DNA from: Thermoplasmata archaeon
GTDB taxonomy: Archaea; Thermoplasmatota; Thermoplasmata; UBA184
NCBI GenBank assembly: GCA_027314845.1
Contig: DAHVAA010000096.1
Span: 1 to 6,303, forward strand
Direction of reading: 5' to 3'
Length of the DNA: 6,303 nt
Positions 1 through 5,033 of this stretch are shown here, one piece after another. A program made the position numbers and the translations under genes. The notes beneath the pieces are model-generated. The model had not been told where the DNA came from. It ran no database searches and saw only the letters and a program-made list of their open reading frames with translations. Numbering within the stretch: position 1 is the first letter of the stretch; every line of letters starts with the position of its first letter.

Positions 1-238
1 AGCGGCATGGGCCTGAGGAACAAGGCGCGTCGACGCTCGGCGGCGCGACGAGGGCCCGGAGGAGCGAGGCGAACTCGCGTCGAGGCCCCTCGCCGAGGCC
101 CGCGACGAGCTCGGCCACCGCGCGGTCGATCCCCACCTCGCTGGCCGAGGGATACGGACGTCCCCCGTCGGCGCCCGGGGCCGAAGGTAGGAACGTATCG
201 ACCAAGGCGCGCAGGGTCCGCGAGGGAGGGTCCGCCAC
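1..238 (-). CDS. Probable GMC-type FAD-dependent oxidoreductase, N-terminal fragment (runs off left end)
   Basis: The frame opens with GTG at 238-236 and continues past base 1, so only about 79 N-terminal residues are visible. A strong GGGGAGGAGA purine stretch lies directly 5' of the GTG; the spacing is short, but no better start is seen. The segment LRALVDTFLPSAPGADG, then SASEVGIDRAVAELV, then REFASLLRALV resembles the helical leader found before the FAD-binding domain in long-chain alcohol oxidase/GMC oxidoreductases, which is related to gluconate 2-dehydrogenase subunit 3. The Rossmann GxGxxG motif that would confirm this lies outside the window. The last dozen codons before the edge include Cys, TCA and CCA codons that are less typical of the gene, so a frame problem there is possible. 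It follows the 70-residue gene by 22 bases and is probably co-transcribed with it. Alternative: a stand-alone gluconate dehydrogenase subunit 3-like protein. Confidence 0.5.
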   Translation of the reverse strand, partial: MADPPSRTLRALVDTFLPSAPGADGGRPYPSASEVGIDRAVAELVAGLGEGPRREFASLLRALVAPPSVDAPCSSGPCR

Positions 239-260
239 TCTCCTCCCCAGCCCGGTCCCT

Positions 261-473
261 CTATTTCGCCTCTCGTTCCGCGGCGAGCGCGCGTTCGTGC
301 GCCTCGAACCGCCGCCGTTCCTGGAGCCACCGCAGCTGCCGCGCTCGGAGTTCCCCGTCCGACGGCTCCCGGGAGATCGGAGGCGGGGGCGCTGTCGGGG
401 TCGGTTCCGGCGTCCCGGCGGGAGGAGGCTCCGGCGACGCAGGCGGCTCGGGCTCGAGGCGCCGCTGGGTCAC
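261..473 (-). CDS. Small Pro-rich protein with charged C-terminal helix, unknown function
   Basis: A 70-codon frame begins with GTG at 473-471, which overlaps the TGA stop of the ThiI-like gene (GTGA, 473-470), and ends at TAG 263-261. This stop-start overlap is typical of translational coupling and is the main argument that the frame is real. Residues about 6-36 are a low-complexity Pro/Glu/Thr linker (PEPPASPEPPPAG and similar). Residues about 39-70 form a highly charged Arg/Glu/Ala segment (LRARQLRWLQERRRFEAHE) likely to be one amphipathic helix or short coiled coil. There is no signal peptide, membrane segment or Cys. I do not recognise a family. The same frame stays open upstream, antisense of argS's leader and within the ThiI-like gene, but that part has no protein-like character. 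It could still be a spurious GC-driven frame. Confidence 0.5.
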   Translation of the reverse strand: MTQRRLEPEPPASPEPPPAGTPEPTPTAPPPPISREPSDGELRARQLRWLQERRRFEAHERALAAEREAK

Positions 474-1369
474 GCCGTGAGGGCGGTCACGTTCTGCCAC
501 CGCGCCGTTACCTCCGCGTCCGTGAACCCGACCGTCGGGGAAAAGATGACCCGCTCGCCCCACCGCTCCCGAGCGGCGGGATAGTCCTCGACCTCGAGCG
601 GGAGCACGACCCCGTCGGCGTTCGTACGGTCGGCGGCCGCCCCCAGCGCCGCGCTCCAGGCGGCGGGATCGGGCGGGGCCACGACCACCTCGGCCTTCGG
701 GTCGAAGCGGCGCAGGACTTCGCGCGCGTACGGCTCCCCGGAGGGAACGGCCACCAGGAGGACACGGCACCCGCGCTTCATCATGAGGTACGCCCCGAGG
801 GCGCCGCGCGGTCCATCGACCAGCGCCACGAGATGCCCGGCGACGCCGAGCGGGAGACCGCCCGGGCCGGCGGCCCGGTCGAAGTAGAGGTAGGTCCGGG
901 GCCCGCGCACCTCGACGAACAGTTCGACCTCGGGATGCTCGAGATCGACCGAGAGCTCTCGGTCGGCGAACCGTTCGAGAACGTCCCCGCCCAGGTCCCG
1001 GGCGAGCTCCTGGCTCGTGAACGGATGCTGGCCGGTCCTCCGGGCGCGCACGGCGAACCGGCTCTTCGGCCGGAGCCGAGGCTCCGCGAGGTGGAGGAGA
1101 CGGTCTCGGATCGCCGCGCGATCGGTCGGCACCTCGATCACCTCGCTCACCGAGGTCACGCCAAAGACCCGACACAGCGCGCGCAGGGCGGGGCCGCCGG
1201 CGTCGACTTCGGCATACAGATGCCCCGCGTCGGACCGCAGGCGCCCGGTGATCCCCTCCTCGAGGAACAGCGCGAGGATGTTGTGGCGGAGCGCGCGCTC
1301 GAACTCCCGACGTACCGGCGGAGACTTGAGCGCCAGCTCGCCGTACCGGATGAGCAAGAGCGTCGCCAT
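470..1369 (-). CDS. thiI: ThiI-like THUMP-domain protein with degenerate PP-loop domain
   Basis: This 299-residue protein starts at ATG 1369-1367. ThiI binds tRNA through its N-terminal ferredoxin-like and THUMP domains and uses a PP-loop ATPase to adenylate U8 for 4-thiouridine synthesis; it can also act in thiazole formation. Residues 4-16 (LLLIRYGELALKS) and about 20-55 match the ThiI N-terminal domain, and about 60-165 the THUMP domain. GGLPLG (170-175) and YLMMKRGC (194-201) frame the place where active ThiI has SGGxDS. Here the stretch is DGPRGALGA (185-193), one residue shorter and without the Ser-Gly-Gly and Asp-Ser residues. The C-terminal part is about 125 residues against about 190 in active enzymes, but still ends with a recognisable IFSPTVGFTDAEV segment. 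Only Cys66 and Cys201 are present, so no catalytic/resolving Cys pair is evident. It is read divergently from argS. I infer a tRNA-binding pseudoenzyme rather than a working sulfurtransferase. Confidence 0.85.
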   Translation of the reverse strand: MATLLLIRYGELALKSPPVRREFERALRHNILALFLEEGITGRLRSDAGHLYAEVDAGGPALRALCRVFGVTSVSEVIEVPTDRAAIRDRLLHLAEPRLRPKSRFAVRARRTGQHPFTSQELARDLGGDVLERFADRELSVDLEHPEVELFVEVRGPRTYLYFDRAAGPGGLPLGVAGHLVALVDGPRGALGAYLMMKRGCRVLLVAVPSGEPYAREVLRRFDPKAEVVVAPPDPAAWSAALGAAADRTNADGVVLPLEVEDYPAARERWGERVIFSPTVGFTDAEVTARWQNVTALTA

Positions 1370-1378
1370 CTGGAAGCG

Positions 1379-1387
1379 TTAAGATAT
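1379..1387 (+). promoter_or_regulatory. argS: Possible TATA-like element in the thiI-like/argS divergent spacer
   Basis: TTAAGATAT is the only A/T-rich island in the 54-base divergent spacer (1370-1423). Its centre lies about 40 bases upstream of the argS GTG, which would give a leader of roughly 15 bases if transcription starts about 25 bases downstream, as is usual for archaeal TATA boxes. It sits too close (10-18 bases) to the ATG of the minus-strand gene to serve it in a conventional way. No clear BRE is seen. Assignment is by position and composition only. Confidence 0.3.
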
Positions 1388-1423
1388 CGGCGCCGTTCAA
1401 GAGCTTCTCGGGCGGGATCGGTC

Positions 1424-3223
1424 GTGAGCGCGAGCCAGGAGATCCCGTCAGACCCGGCCCACGATCCGTGGGCCGCTCTCCTCGACGCGGTCGTGCAGGG
1501 GCTGGTCCGGGCGGCGACCGCGGTCGGCGTGGCCCTCACGGCCACGACGATCCGGGGGCAGCTCGACCTCGAGGGGGGGACGGAGGGCGACCTCGCGTTC
1601 CCCGCGTTCCGGGCCGCGCAGGCGGCCGCGCGGAAGCCGGACGAGCTCGCGGCCGCCCTCGCGGGGGCCTTCCCCCCGATTCCGGGAATCGCGAGCGTCA
1701 CCGCCCGCGGCGCCTACGTGAACTTCCGCGCCGACGACGCCCACCTCACCCGCGCGACGCTCTCCCTCGTCCTCTCCCGCGGGGGGGCCTACGGCGAGGG
1801 CCCGACGACCTCCGCGAGCGCCTGCGTGGAGCACACGAGCGCGAACCCGACCGGGCCGTTCCATATCGGTCGGGTGCGCAACGCGATCATCGGGGACACC
1901 CTGGCCCGCGCCCTCCGCGCCTCCGGCGTTCCGGTGACCACGCAGTACTACCTCGACGACATGGGCCGCCAGGCCGCCATGATCACCTGGATCTGGTCGA
2001 AACCGCGCGCGGAGTGGCCGGAACCGATCCGCCGGGCCGTGGACGGGGAGGAGACCCCCGGCGAGAAGCCCGACCGGCACCGGGGACGACCGTACCCCGC
2101 GGTCAGCGCGTACCTGAAGGAGCACCCGGACGCCCGCGACGAGGTCGCGGGCCTCGTCCAGGCGCTCGAATCCGGTCATCCGCCCGAGCGCCACCGGGCG
2201 CTCGCCCAGGAGATCCTGGACGGGATGCTCGCCTCGCTCGGCCGGCTCGGGATCTACTTCGACGAGCTGGTCTGGGAGTCGGACTTCGTCCGCAACGGCG
2301 CGGTCGATCGGGTGCTCGGTCGACTGCGCGCCTCGCCCCACGCGGTCCGGGAGGAGAACGGCGCGCTCGCGATCGACACCGCGAGCTACGGACTGCCGAA
2401 GGAGTCGACGCACGTGGTGGTCCAGCGGGGGAACGGGACGAGCCTCTACGTCACGCGCGACATCGCCTACCACCTGGAGAAGTTCGCGCGGTTCGACCGC
2501 GTCATCGACGTCCTGGGCCAAGATCATCAGCTCCACGCGCGGACGCTCGACGCCCTTCTCGCCGAGGTCGGGGAGACCCGCCGCCCGTCGTTCGTCATCT
2601 ACCAGGACATCACCGTGCCCGAGGGGGGCCGGATGTCGACGCGGGGCGGCTCCGCCGTCTGGCTCGACCAGCTTCTCGAGGAGGCCGTGGCCCGGGCCCG
2701 CAAAGAGGTCCTTCTGCGCCGCGAGGACCTCGCCGAGGCGGACGTCGGACGGATCGCGGAAGCGGTCGCCGCCGGCGCGATCCGGTACCACATCGTGCGC
2801 GTCGCGCCCGAGAAGCCGGTCGTCTTCCGCTGGGAGGACGCGCTCTCGTTCGAGGGCCGCAGCGGCCCGTTCGTCCAGTACTCGTACGCCCGGGCCTCGA
2901 GCGTGCTCCGCAAGGGGGGGGCCGACGCGCCGCCGTACCCCTTCGATCCCGCGCTCCTCGCCCATCCGGAAGAGGCGGCGCTCGTGCGCGTCGTCGCGCG
3001 CTTCCCCGCGGCGGTCGCCTACGCGGCCCGCACCGCGCACGTGCACACGATCGCGGGGTACGCCCACGACCTCGCGGACCAGTTCAATCGGTTCTACCAC
3101 GCGGTGCCGGTGCTCCAGAGCGGCGTCGAACGGGAGAGCCGCATCGCCCTCGTCGCGGCGGTCCGGCAGACCCTCGGGAACGCCTTGGACCTCCTCGGGC
3201 TCGAGCGGCTCGCGACGATGTGA
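1424..3223 (+). CDS. argS: Arginyl-tRNA synthetase (class I)
   Basis: The enzyme charges tRNA-Arg with arginine using ATP in the cytoplasm. The product is 599 residues, normal for archaeal ArgRS. I place the start at GTG 1424, because the recognisable ArgRS N-terminal domain (residues about 10-110, the D-loop-binding Add1 domain) begins just after it. The frame is open further upstream only because it is antisense to the ThiI-like gene. EHTSANPTGPFHIGR (about 136-150) is the class I signature with HIGR at 147-150 in place of HIGH. The KMSKS-equivalent loop is RMSTRGG at about 403-409. GQDHQLHARTLDAL and QYSYARASSVLRK (start of the anticodon-binding DALR domain) follow in the usual order, and the C-terminus ends in a Met as in most ArgRS. 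Both signature variants are found in other ArgRS, so activity is expected. No strong Shine-Dalgarno is seen. mscL follows 65 bases downstream on the same strand. Confidence 0.95.
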   Translation: MSASQEIPSDPAHDPWAALLDAVVQGLVRAATAVGVALTATTIRGQLDLEGGTEGDLAFPAFRAAQAAARKPDELAAALAGAFPPIPGIASVTARGAYVNFRADDAHLTRATLSLVLSRGGAYGEGPTTSASACVEHTSANPTGPFHIGRVRNAIIGDTLARALRASGVPVTTQYYLDDMGRQAAMITWIWSKPRAEWPEPIRRAVDGEETPGEKPDRHRGRPYPAVSAYLKEHPDARDEVAGLVQALESGHPPERHRALAQEILDGMLASLGRLGIYFDELVWESDFVRNGAVDRVLGRLRASPHAVREENGALAIDTASYGLPKESTHVVVQRGNGTSLYVTRDIAYHLEKFARFDRVIDVLGQDHQLHARTLDALLAEVGETRRPSFVIYQDITVPEGGRMSTRGGSAVWLDQLLEEAVARARKEVLLRREDLAEADVGRIAEAVAAGAIRYHIVRVAPEKPVVFRWEDALSFEGRSGPFVQYSYARASSVLRKGGADAPPYPFDPALLAHPEEAALVRVVARFPAAVAYAARTAHVHTIAGYAHDLADQFNRFYHAVPVLQSGVERESRIALVAAVRQTLGNALDLLGLERLATM

Positions 3224-4620
3224 GAATTGCCGCTGACGGAACCTCCTAATAGGTCGAGGATGGGTCCCACCCGCGAGGCCGACCATCTATGGCGAGTGTC
3301 CGGGAGGACTTTGGGAAGTTCATTCGACGAGGGGACCTGATCACGCTGGCCGTGGCGTTCATGATGGGCGTGGCGTTCAACGCGCTCATCTCCGCCATGG
3401 TCGCCGACATCTTCAACCCCCTGATCGGGGTGGCGGGGCACATCGACTTCAGCACGTGGACCTATACGCTGAACGGGAGCGTGTTCTTCCAGGGACTCTT
3501 CCTCAACCAGCTGATCTCCTTCATCATCATCACGCTGGTCGTCTTCTTCCTGATCGCGCTGCCGTACCAGCGGTACATGGACCGACAGGCGGCCAAGAAG
3601 GCGAAGGCGACGGTCGCCGCGGCGGCGACGACCCGGGCCTGCCCGGAGTGCCTTACCCAGATCCCGCTCGCCGCGAAGCGCTGCTCCGCCTGCGCTTCGC
3701 CCGTGAGCCCGATGGCCTAAGACCGACCCGCGCCGACGCGGGGGGACGCCGGGGTCGACGACCCCTTCGCGGAACGCTTCCCGCGCCCGCTCGCGCAGGA
3801 TGTCCTGGAGCTGGAGAGCGTCGTACGGCGGGAAGAGGATCTTCTCCTCGTTGAGACGGCTGCGGACCCGGGCGTCCAGCTGGTTCGTGAACTTGAGGTC
3901 GTTCGAGATCCCGACCAGCACCATCCTCGAGGTCTCGAGCTCGGTGTTGACCTGGCTCAAGGTGTAGAGGACCCCGTCTCCGCTCCGGGCGACGAGACGG
4001 TCGATCTCATCGAGGACCAGGATGATTGTCCCCCCCTTCCCGTCCATGAGCCGCCGCATTCCCCCTTGGACCCGGTCGAGGGACCAACCGGTCGGGATCC
4101 GGTCCGCCTCCGCCTTCGCGAAGGTGTTTCCGATCGTCTGGAGGAGGCTGTACGGAGTATCGATGTTGCCGCAGTTGATGGTCACGAAGCTGATGTGACT
4201 CGCGAGCTCGCTCCGCCGCAGGATCTCCTGGCGAACCTGGGCAACGACCGCGGTCTTCCCGGTTCCGATCTTTCCGTAGATGAGGAGGTTCGAAGGCAGA
4301 TCGCCGCGCAGCGCCGGCGCGAGGATCTCGGCGACCTGACGGACCTGCTGCTCCCGATGCGGCAGGCGGCTCGGTACGTAGGAGTCTCGCAGCACCTCTT
4401 TGCTGGTCCGGAACAGCTCGCTCTTCGTCTGCAGCAGCGAATCGAGGTATTCGCCCGCGGAGCTCGGGGTCCCGGCGGAAGAGCCGGCGCTTGTCGTAGC
4501 GCTGCCGGTCCCTCCCACCGGGCGGCGGTCGCCGACGGGAGCGACCGCCGGGTTCGTGGCGTACGTACTTTCGGGCCGGTCCGACGTCTCCGCCGGCCGG
4601 TCCTCGGGAGTAGGTGGCAC
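3094..4620 (-). CDS. cdc6: Orc1/Cdc6 replication initiator, C-terminally truncated; open frame reads on antisense to mscL
   Basis: Orc1/Cdc6 binds archaeal origins and loads MCM using an AAA+ ATPase followed by a winged helix. From ATG 4620, residues 1-56 are a Ser/Thr/Pro/Gly-rich extension and recognisable sequence starts near residue 57. Seen in order: SYVPSRLPHRE (80-90), Walker A YGKIGTGKT (115-123), Walker B ILVLDEID (200-207), sensor 1 VGISND (236-241), LDARVRSRLNEE (248-259) and FPPYDALQLQDIL (263-275). Similarity ends at EGVVDPGV (residue 292, base 3745). The sensor 2 helix (usually GDARxAL) and the whole winged-helix domain are absent, where full-length proteins have about 400 residues. 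The same frame has no stop until 3096-3094, so a literal product would be 508 residues with an antisense tail opposite mscL and the argS 3' end. Removing one base from the G run at 3740-3745 would give a stop at 3719-3717 (300 residues) but would not restore the missing domain. I read this as a truncated paralogue, pseudogene or assembly junction. Confidence 0.75.
   Translation of the reverse strand: MPPTPEDRPAETSDRPESTYATNPAVAPVGDRRPVGGTGSATTSAGSSAGTPSSAGEYLDSLLQTKSELFRTSKEVLRDSYVPSRLPHREQQVRQVAEILAPALRGDLPSNLLIYGKIGTGKTAVVAQVRQEILRRSELASHISFVTINCGNIDTPYSLLQTIGNTFAKAEADRIPTGWSLDRVQGGMRRLMDGKGGTIILVLDEIDRLVARSGDGVLYTLSQVNTELETSRMVLVGISNDLKFTNQLDARVRSRLNEEKILFPPYDALQLQDILRERAREAFREGVVDPGVPPRRRGSVLGHRAHGRSAGGAALRGERDLGKALRAGPGRRRRGDRRLRLLGRLSVHVPLVRQRDQEEDDQRDDDEGDQLVEEESLEEHAPVQRIGPRAEVDVPRHPDQGVEDVGDHGGDERVERHAHHERHGQRDQVPSSNELPKVLPDTRHRWSASRVGPILDLLGGSVSGNSHIVASRSSPRRSKAFPRVCRTAATRAMRLSRSTPLWSTGTAW
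3244..3252 (+). promoter_or_regulatory. mscL: Possible TATA-like element upstream of mscL
   Basis: CCTAATAGG is an A/T-rich patch in the 65-base argS-mscL spacer, centred about 40 bases before the mscL ATG. This is a plausible archaeal TATA position with a short leader. The following leader contains nested inverted repeats: GGTCG (3252-3256) with CGACC (3280-3284), enclosing GGGT/ACCC around 3262-3271. These could form a small hairpin ahead of the start codon. This rests on composition and position alone; mscL might instead be read through from argS. Confidence 0.25.
3289..3720 (+). CDS. mscL: Large-conductance mechanosensitive channel MscL with C-terminal zinc ribbon
   Basis: MscL is a homopentameric membrane channel that opens under high membrane tension and releases solutes during hypo-osmotic shock. 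The 143-residue product has the family order. A short amphipathic N-terminal helix (EDFGKFIRRGDLITLAV, about 6-22) leads into TM1 (about 16-47, including AFMMGVAF and ADIFNPLIG). A periplasmic/outer loop (about 50-68, HIDFSTWTYTLNGSVF) precedes TM2 (about 69-93). A basic Lys/Arg/Ala linker (about 94-116) ends in a zinc-ribbon-like tail with CPEC (118-121) and CSAC (132-136 region; Cys132 and Cys135). Such Cys-rich tails occur in some MscL homologues. The start is ATG 3289 with only a weak GAGG upstream. It converges with the truncated orc1/cdc6 gene, whose open frame runs antisense across it. Confidence 0.92.
   Translation: MASVREDFGKFIRRGDLITLAVAFMMGVAFNALISAMVADIFNPLIGVAGHIDFSTWTYTLNGSVFFQGLFLNQLISFIIITLVVFFLIALPYQRYMDRQAAKKAKATVAAAATTRACPECLTQIPLAAKRCSACASPVSPMA
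3727..3742. repeat. GC-rich hairpin between convergent mscL and orc1/cdc6
   Basis: CCCGCG (3727-3732) and CGCGGG (3737-3742) form a perfect 6-bp stem with a CCGA loop, seven bases after the mscL stop and just beyond the point where Orc1 similarity ends. A second palindrome, GGGGTC-GAC-GACCCC (3751-3765), lies beside it but falls within conserved Orc1 codons and is probably chance. There is no T-tract on either strand, so this does not look like a standard archaeal poly-T terminator. It may mark a rearrangement point or simply reflect GC content. Confidence 0.35.
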
Positions 4621-4798
4621 CGTCTAAGCCTGCCCGGGCCTCGGGCGGCAGTGCGAGGGGGGCGTGCCATATCTATCTTTTGCACACGTTCGACGAAAAT
4701 GTCGGCCGGACTCTGATCCGGGGCCGGCCGTGGGTACGCGGTCGAAGCTAGAGGACCCGACCGAACGCATTTGAAGGAGAGCGTTCTCCGCAGGACCG
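4621..4798. other. 178-base divergent intergenic region with several inverted repeats
   Basis: This spacer separates the orc1/cdc6 start from the small membrane protein gene. Reading rightward it holds an A/T island (4669-4681) and an inverted repeat CGGCCGG (4703-4709) / CCGGCCG (4724-4730) with a 14-base loop, nested with CCGGA (4706-4710) / TCCGG (4717-4721). It also holds CGGTCG (4739-4744) / CGACCG (4758-4763) and a hairpin GGAGA-GCGT-TCTCC (4776-4789). I tried to fold it as a tRNA around 4701-4763 and could not form consistent anticodon and T stems. It shows no convincing origin recognition boxes. It may be a structured 5' leader or only GC-driven repeats. Confidence 0.4.
4669..4681 (-). 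promoter_or_regulatory. cdc6: Possible TATA-like promoter element for orc1/cdc6
   Basis: Read on the minus strand, AAAAGATAGATAT is the strongest A/T-rich tract in the divergent spacer and stands out sharply in this GC-rich sequence. Its centre is about 55 bases upstream of the orc1/cdc6 ATG, predicting a leader of roughly 30 bases. It could equally serve the plus strand, in which case the small membrane protein gene would have a leader of about 100 bases containing the inverted repeats. Assigned by composition and position only. Confidence 0.35.
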
Positions 4799-5017
4799 AT
4801 GGCCGAGTATCGGAGCGGTCCGGGGTCGCACGCCGAAGGTCCGGGAGCCCTCTCCGTGCCGTTCCTCATCCTTTCCTCCCTGCTGTGTGGGGTCGGGCTC
4901 TTCGGGCTCGCCTTCTGGCTGATCACGATGGACTGGCTGTACTTCGCGTCGCTGATCCCGCTCATCTTCGGGGCGTACATGCTCTTCACCCGGGGCACCG
5001 GACCGGATCGGGCGTAA
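4799..5017 (+). CDS. Small two-helix membrane protein, unknown function
   Basis: This 72-residue protein starts at ATG 4799, with AGGA at 4792-4795 a few bases upstream, and ends at TAA 5015-5017. Residues 1-19 are polar and Gly/Ser-rich. Residues about 20-42 (VPFLILSSLLCGVGLFGLAF) and about 45-63 (DWLYFASLIPLIFGAYMLF) are hydrophobic enough to be two transmembrane helices separated by a very short turn, with a short Arg-containing tail. It has one Cys, inside the first helix. I do not recognise a family. It lies 16 bases upstream of ipk in the same direction, so it may be co-transcribed with the isoprenoid genes. A link to lipid synthesis is suggested by position only. The clear hydrophobic pattern makes a real gene much more likely than a chance frame. 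Confidence 0.75.
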   Translation: MAEYRSGPGSHAEGPGALSVPFLILSSLLCGVGLFGLAFWLITMDWLYFASLIPLIFGAYMLFTRGTGPDRA

Positions 5018-5033
5018 CCTCGGAGCGAAGCGG

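Noticed and set aside
7..480. 157-codon plus-strand frame at the left end
   Set aside because: It is Arg/Pro/Ser low-complexity sequence opposite the minus-strand oxidoreductase and small-protein frames, which have better starts and more protein-like sequence.
833..1423. Upstream extension of the argS frame to ATG 833
   Set aside because: This part is antisense to the ThiI-like gene and lacks ArgRS character; the normal ArgRS N-terminus begins just after GTG 1424.
1448..3286. 612-codon open frame antisense to argS, and a 593-codon plus-strand frame at 1468-3249
   Set aside because: Both are Arg/Gly/Pro/Ala-rich with no domain I recognise and lie over argS, whose motifs are all in its own frame. 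Long antisense frames are expected at this GC content.
3751..3765. Perfect 15-base palindrome as a terminator or operator
   Set aside because: It encodes conserved Orc1/Cdc6 residues (GVVDP) and has no T-tract, so chance from codon content is more likely.
4066..4716. 216-codon plus-strand frame opposite the orc1/cdc6 start region
   Set aside because: The minus strand carries unmistakable Walker A, Walker B and sensor 1 motifs; the plus frame has no recognisable feature.
4701..4763. Possible tRNA gene in the orc1/cdc6 spacer (anticodon-like CTCTGAT loop, GGTCGAAGC resembling a T-loop)
   Set aside because: The anticodon stem does not pair, the T-arm lacks the GGTTC core, and acceptor and D arms cannot be placed.
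4621..4798. Chromosomal replication origin next to orc1/cdc6
   Set aside because: No repeated origin recognition boxes and only one short A/T island; the neighbouring initiator gene is truncated, so adjacency is weak evidence.
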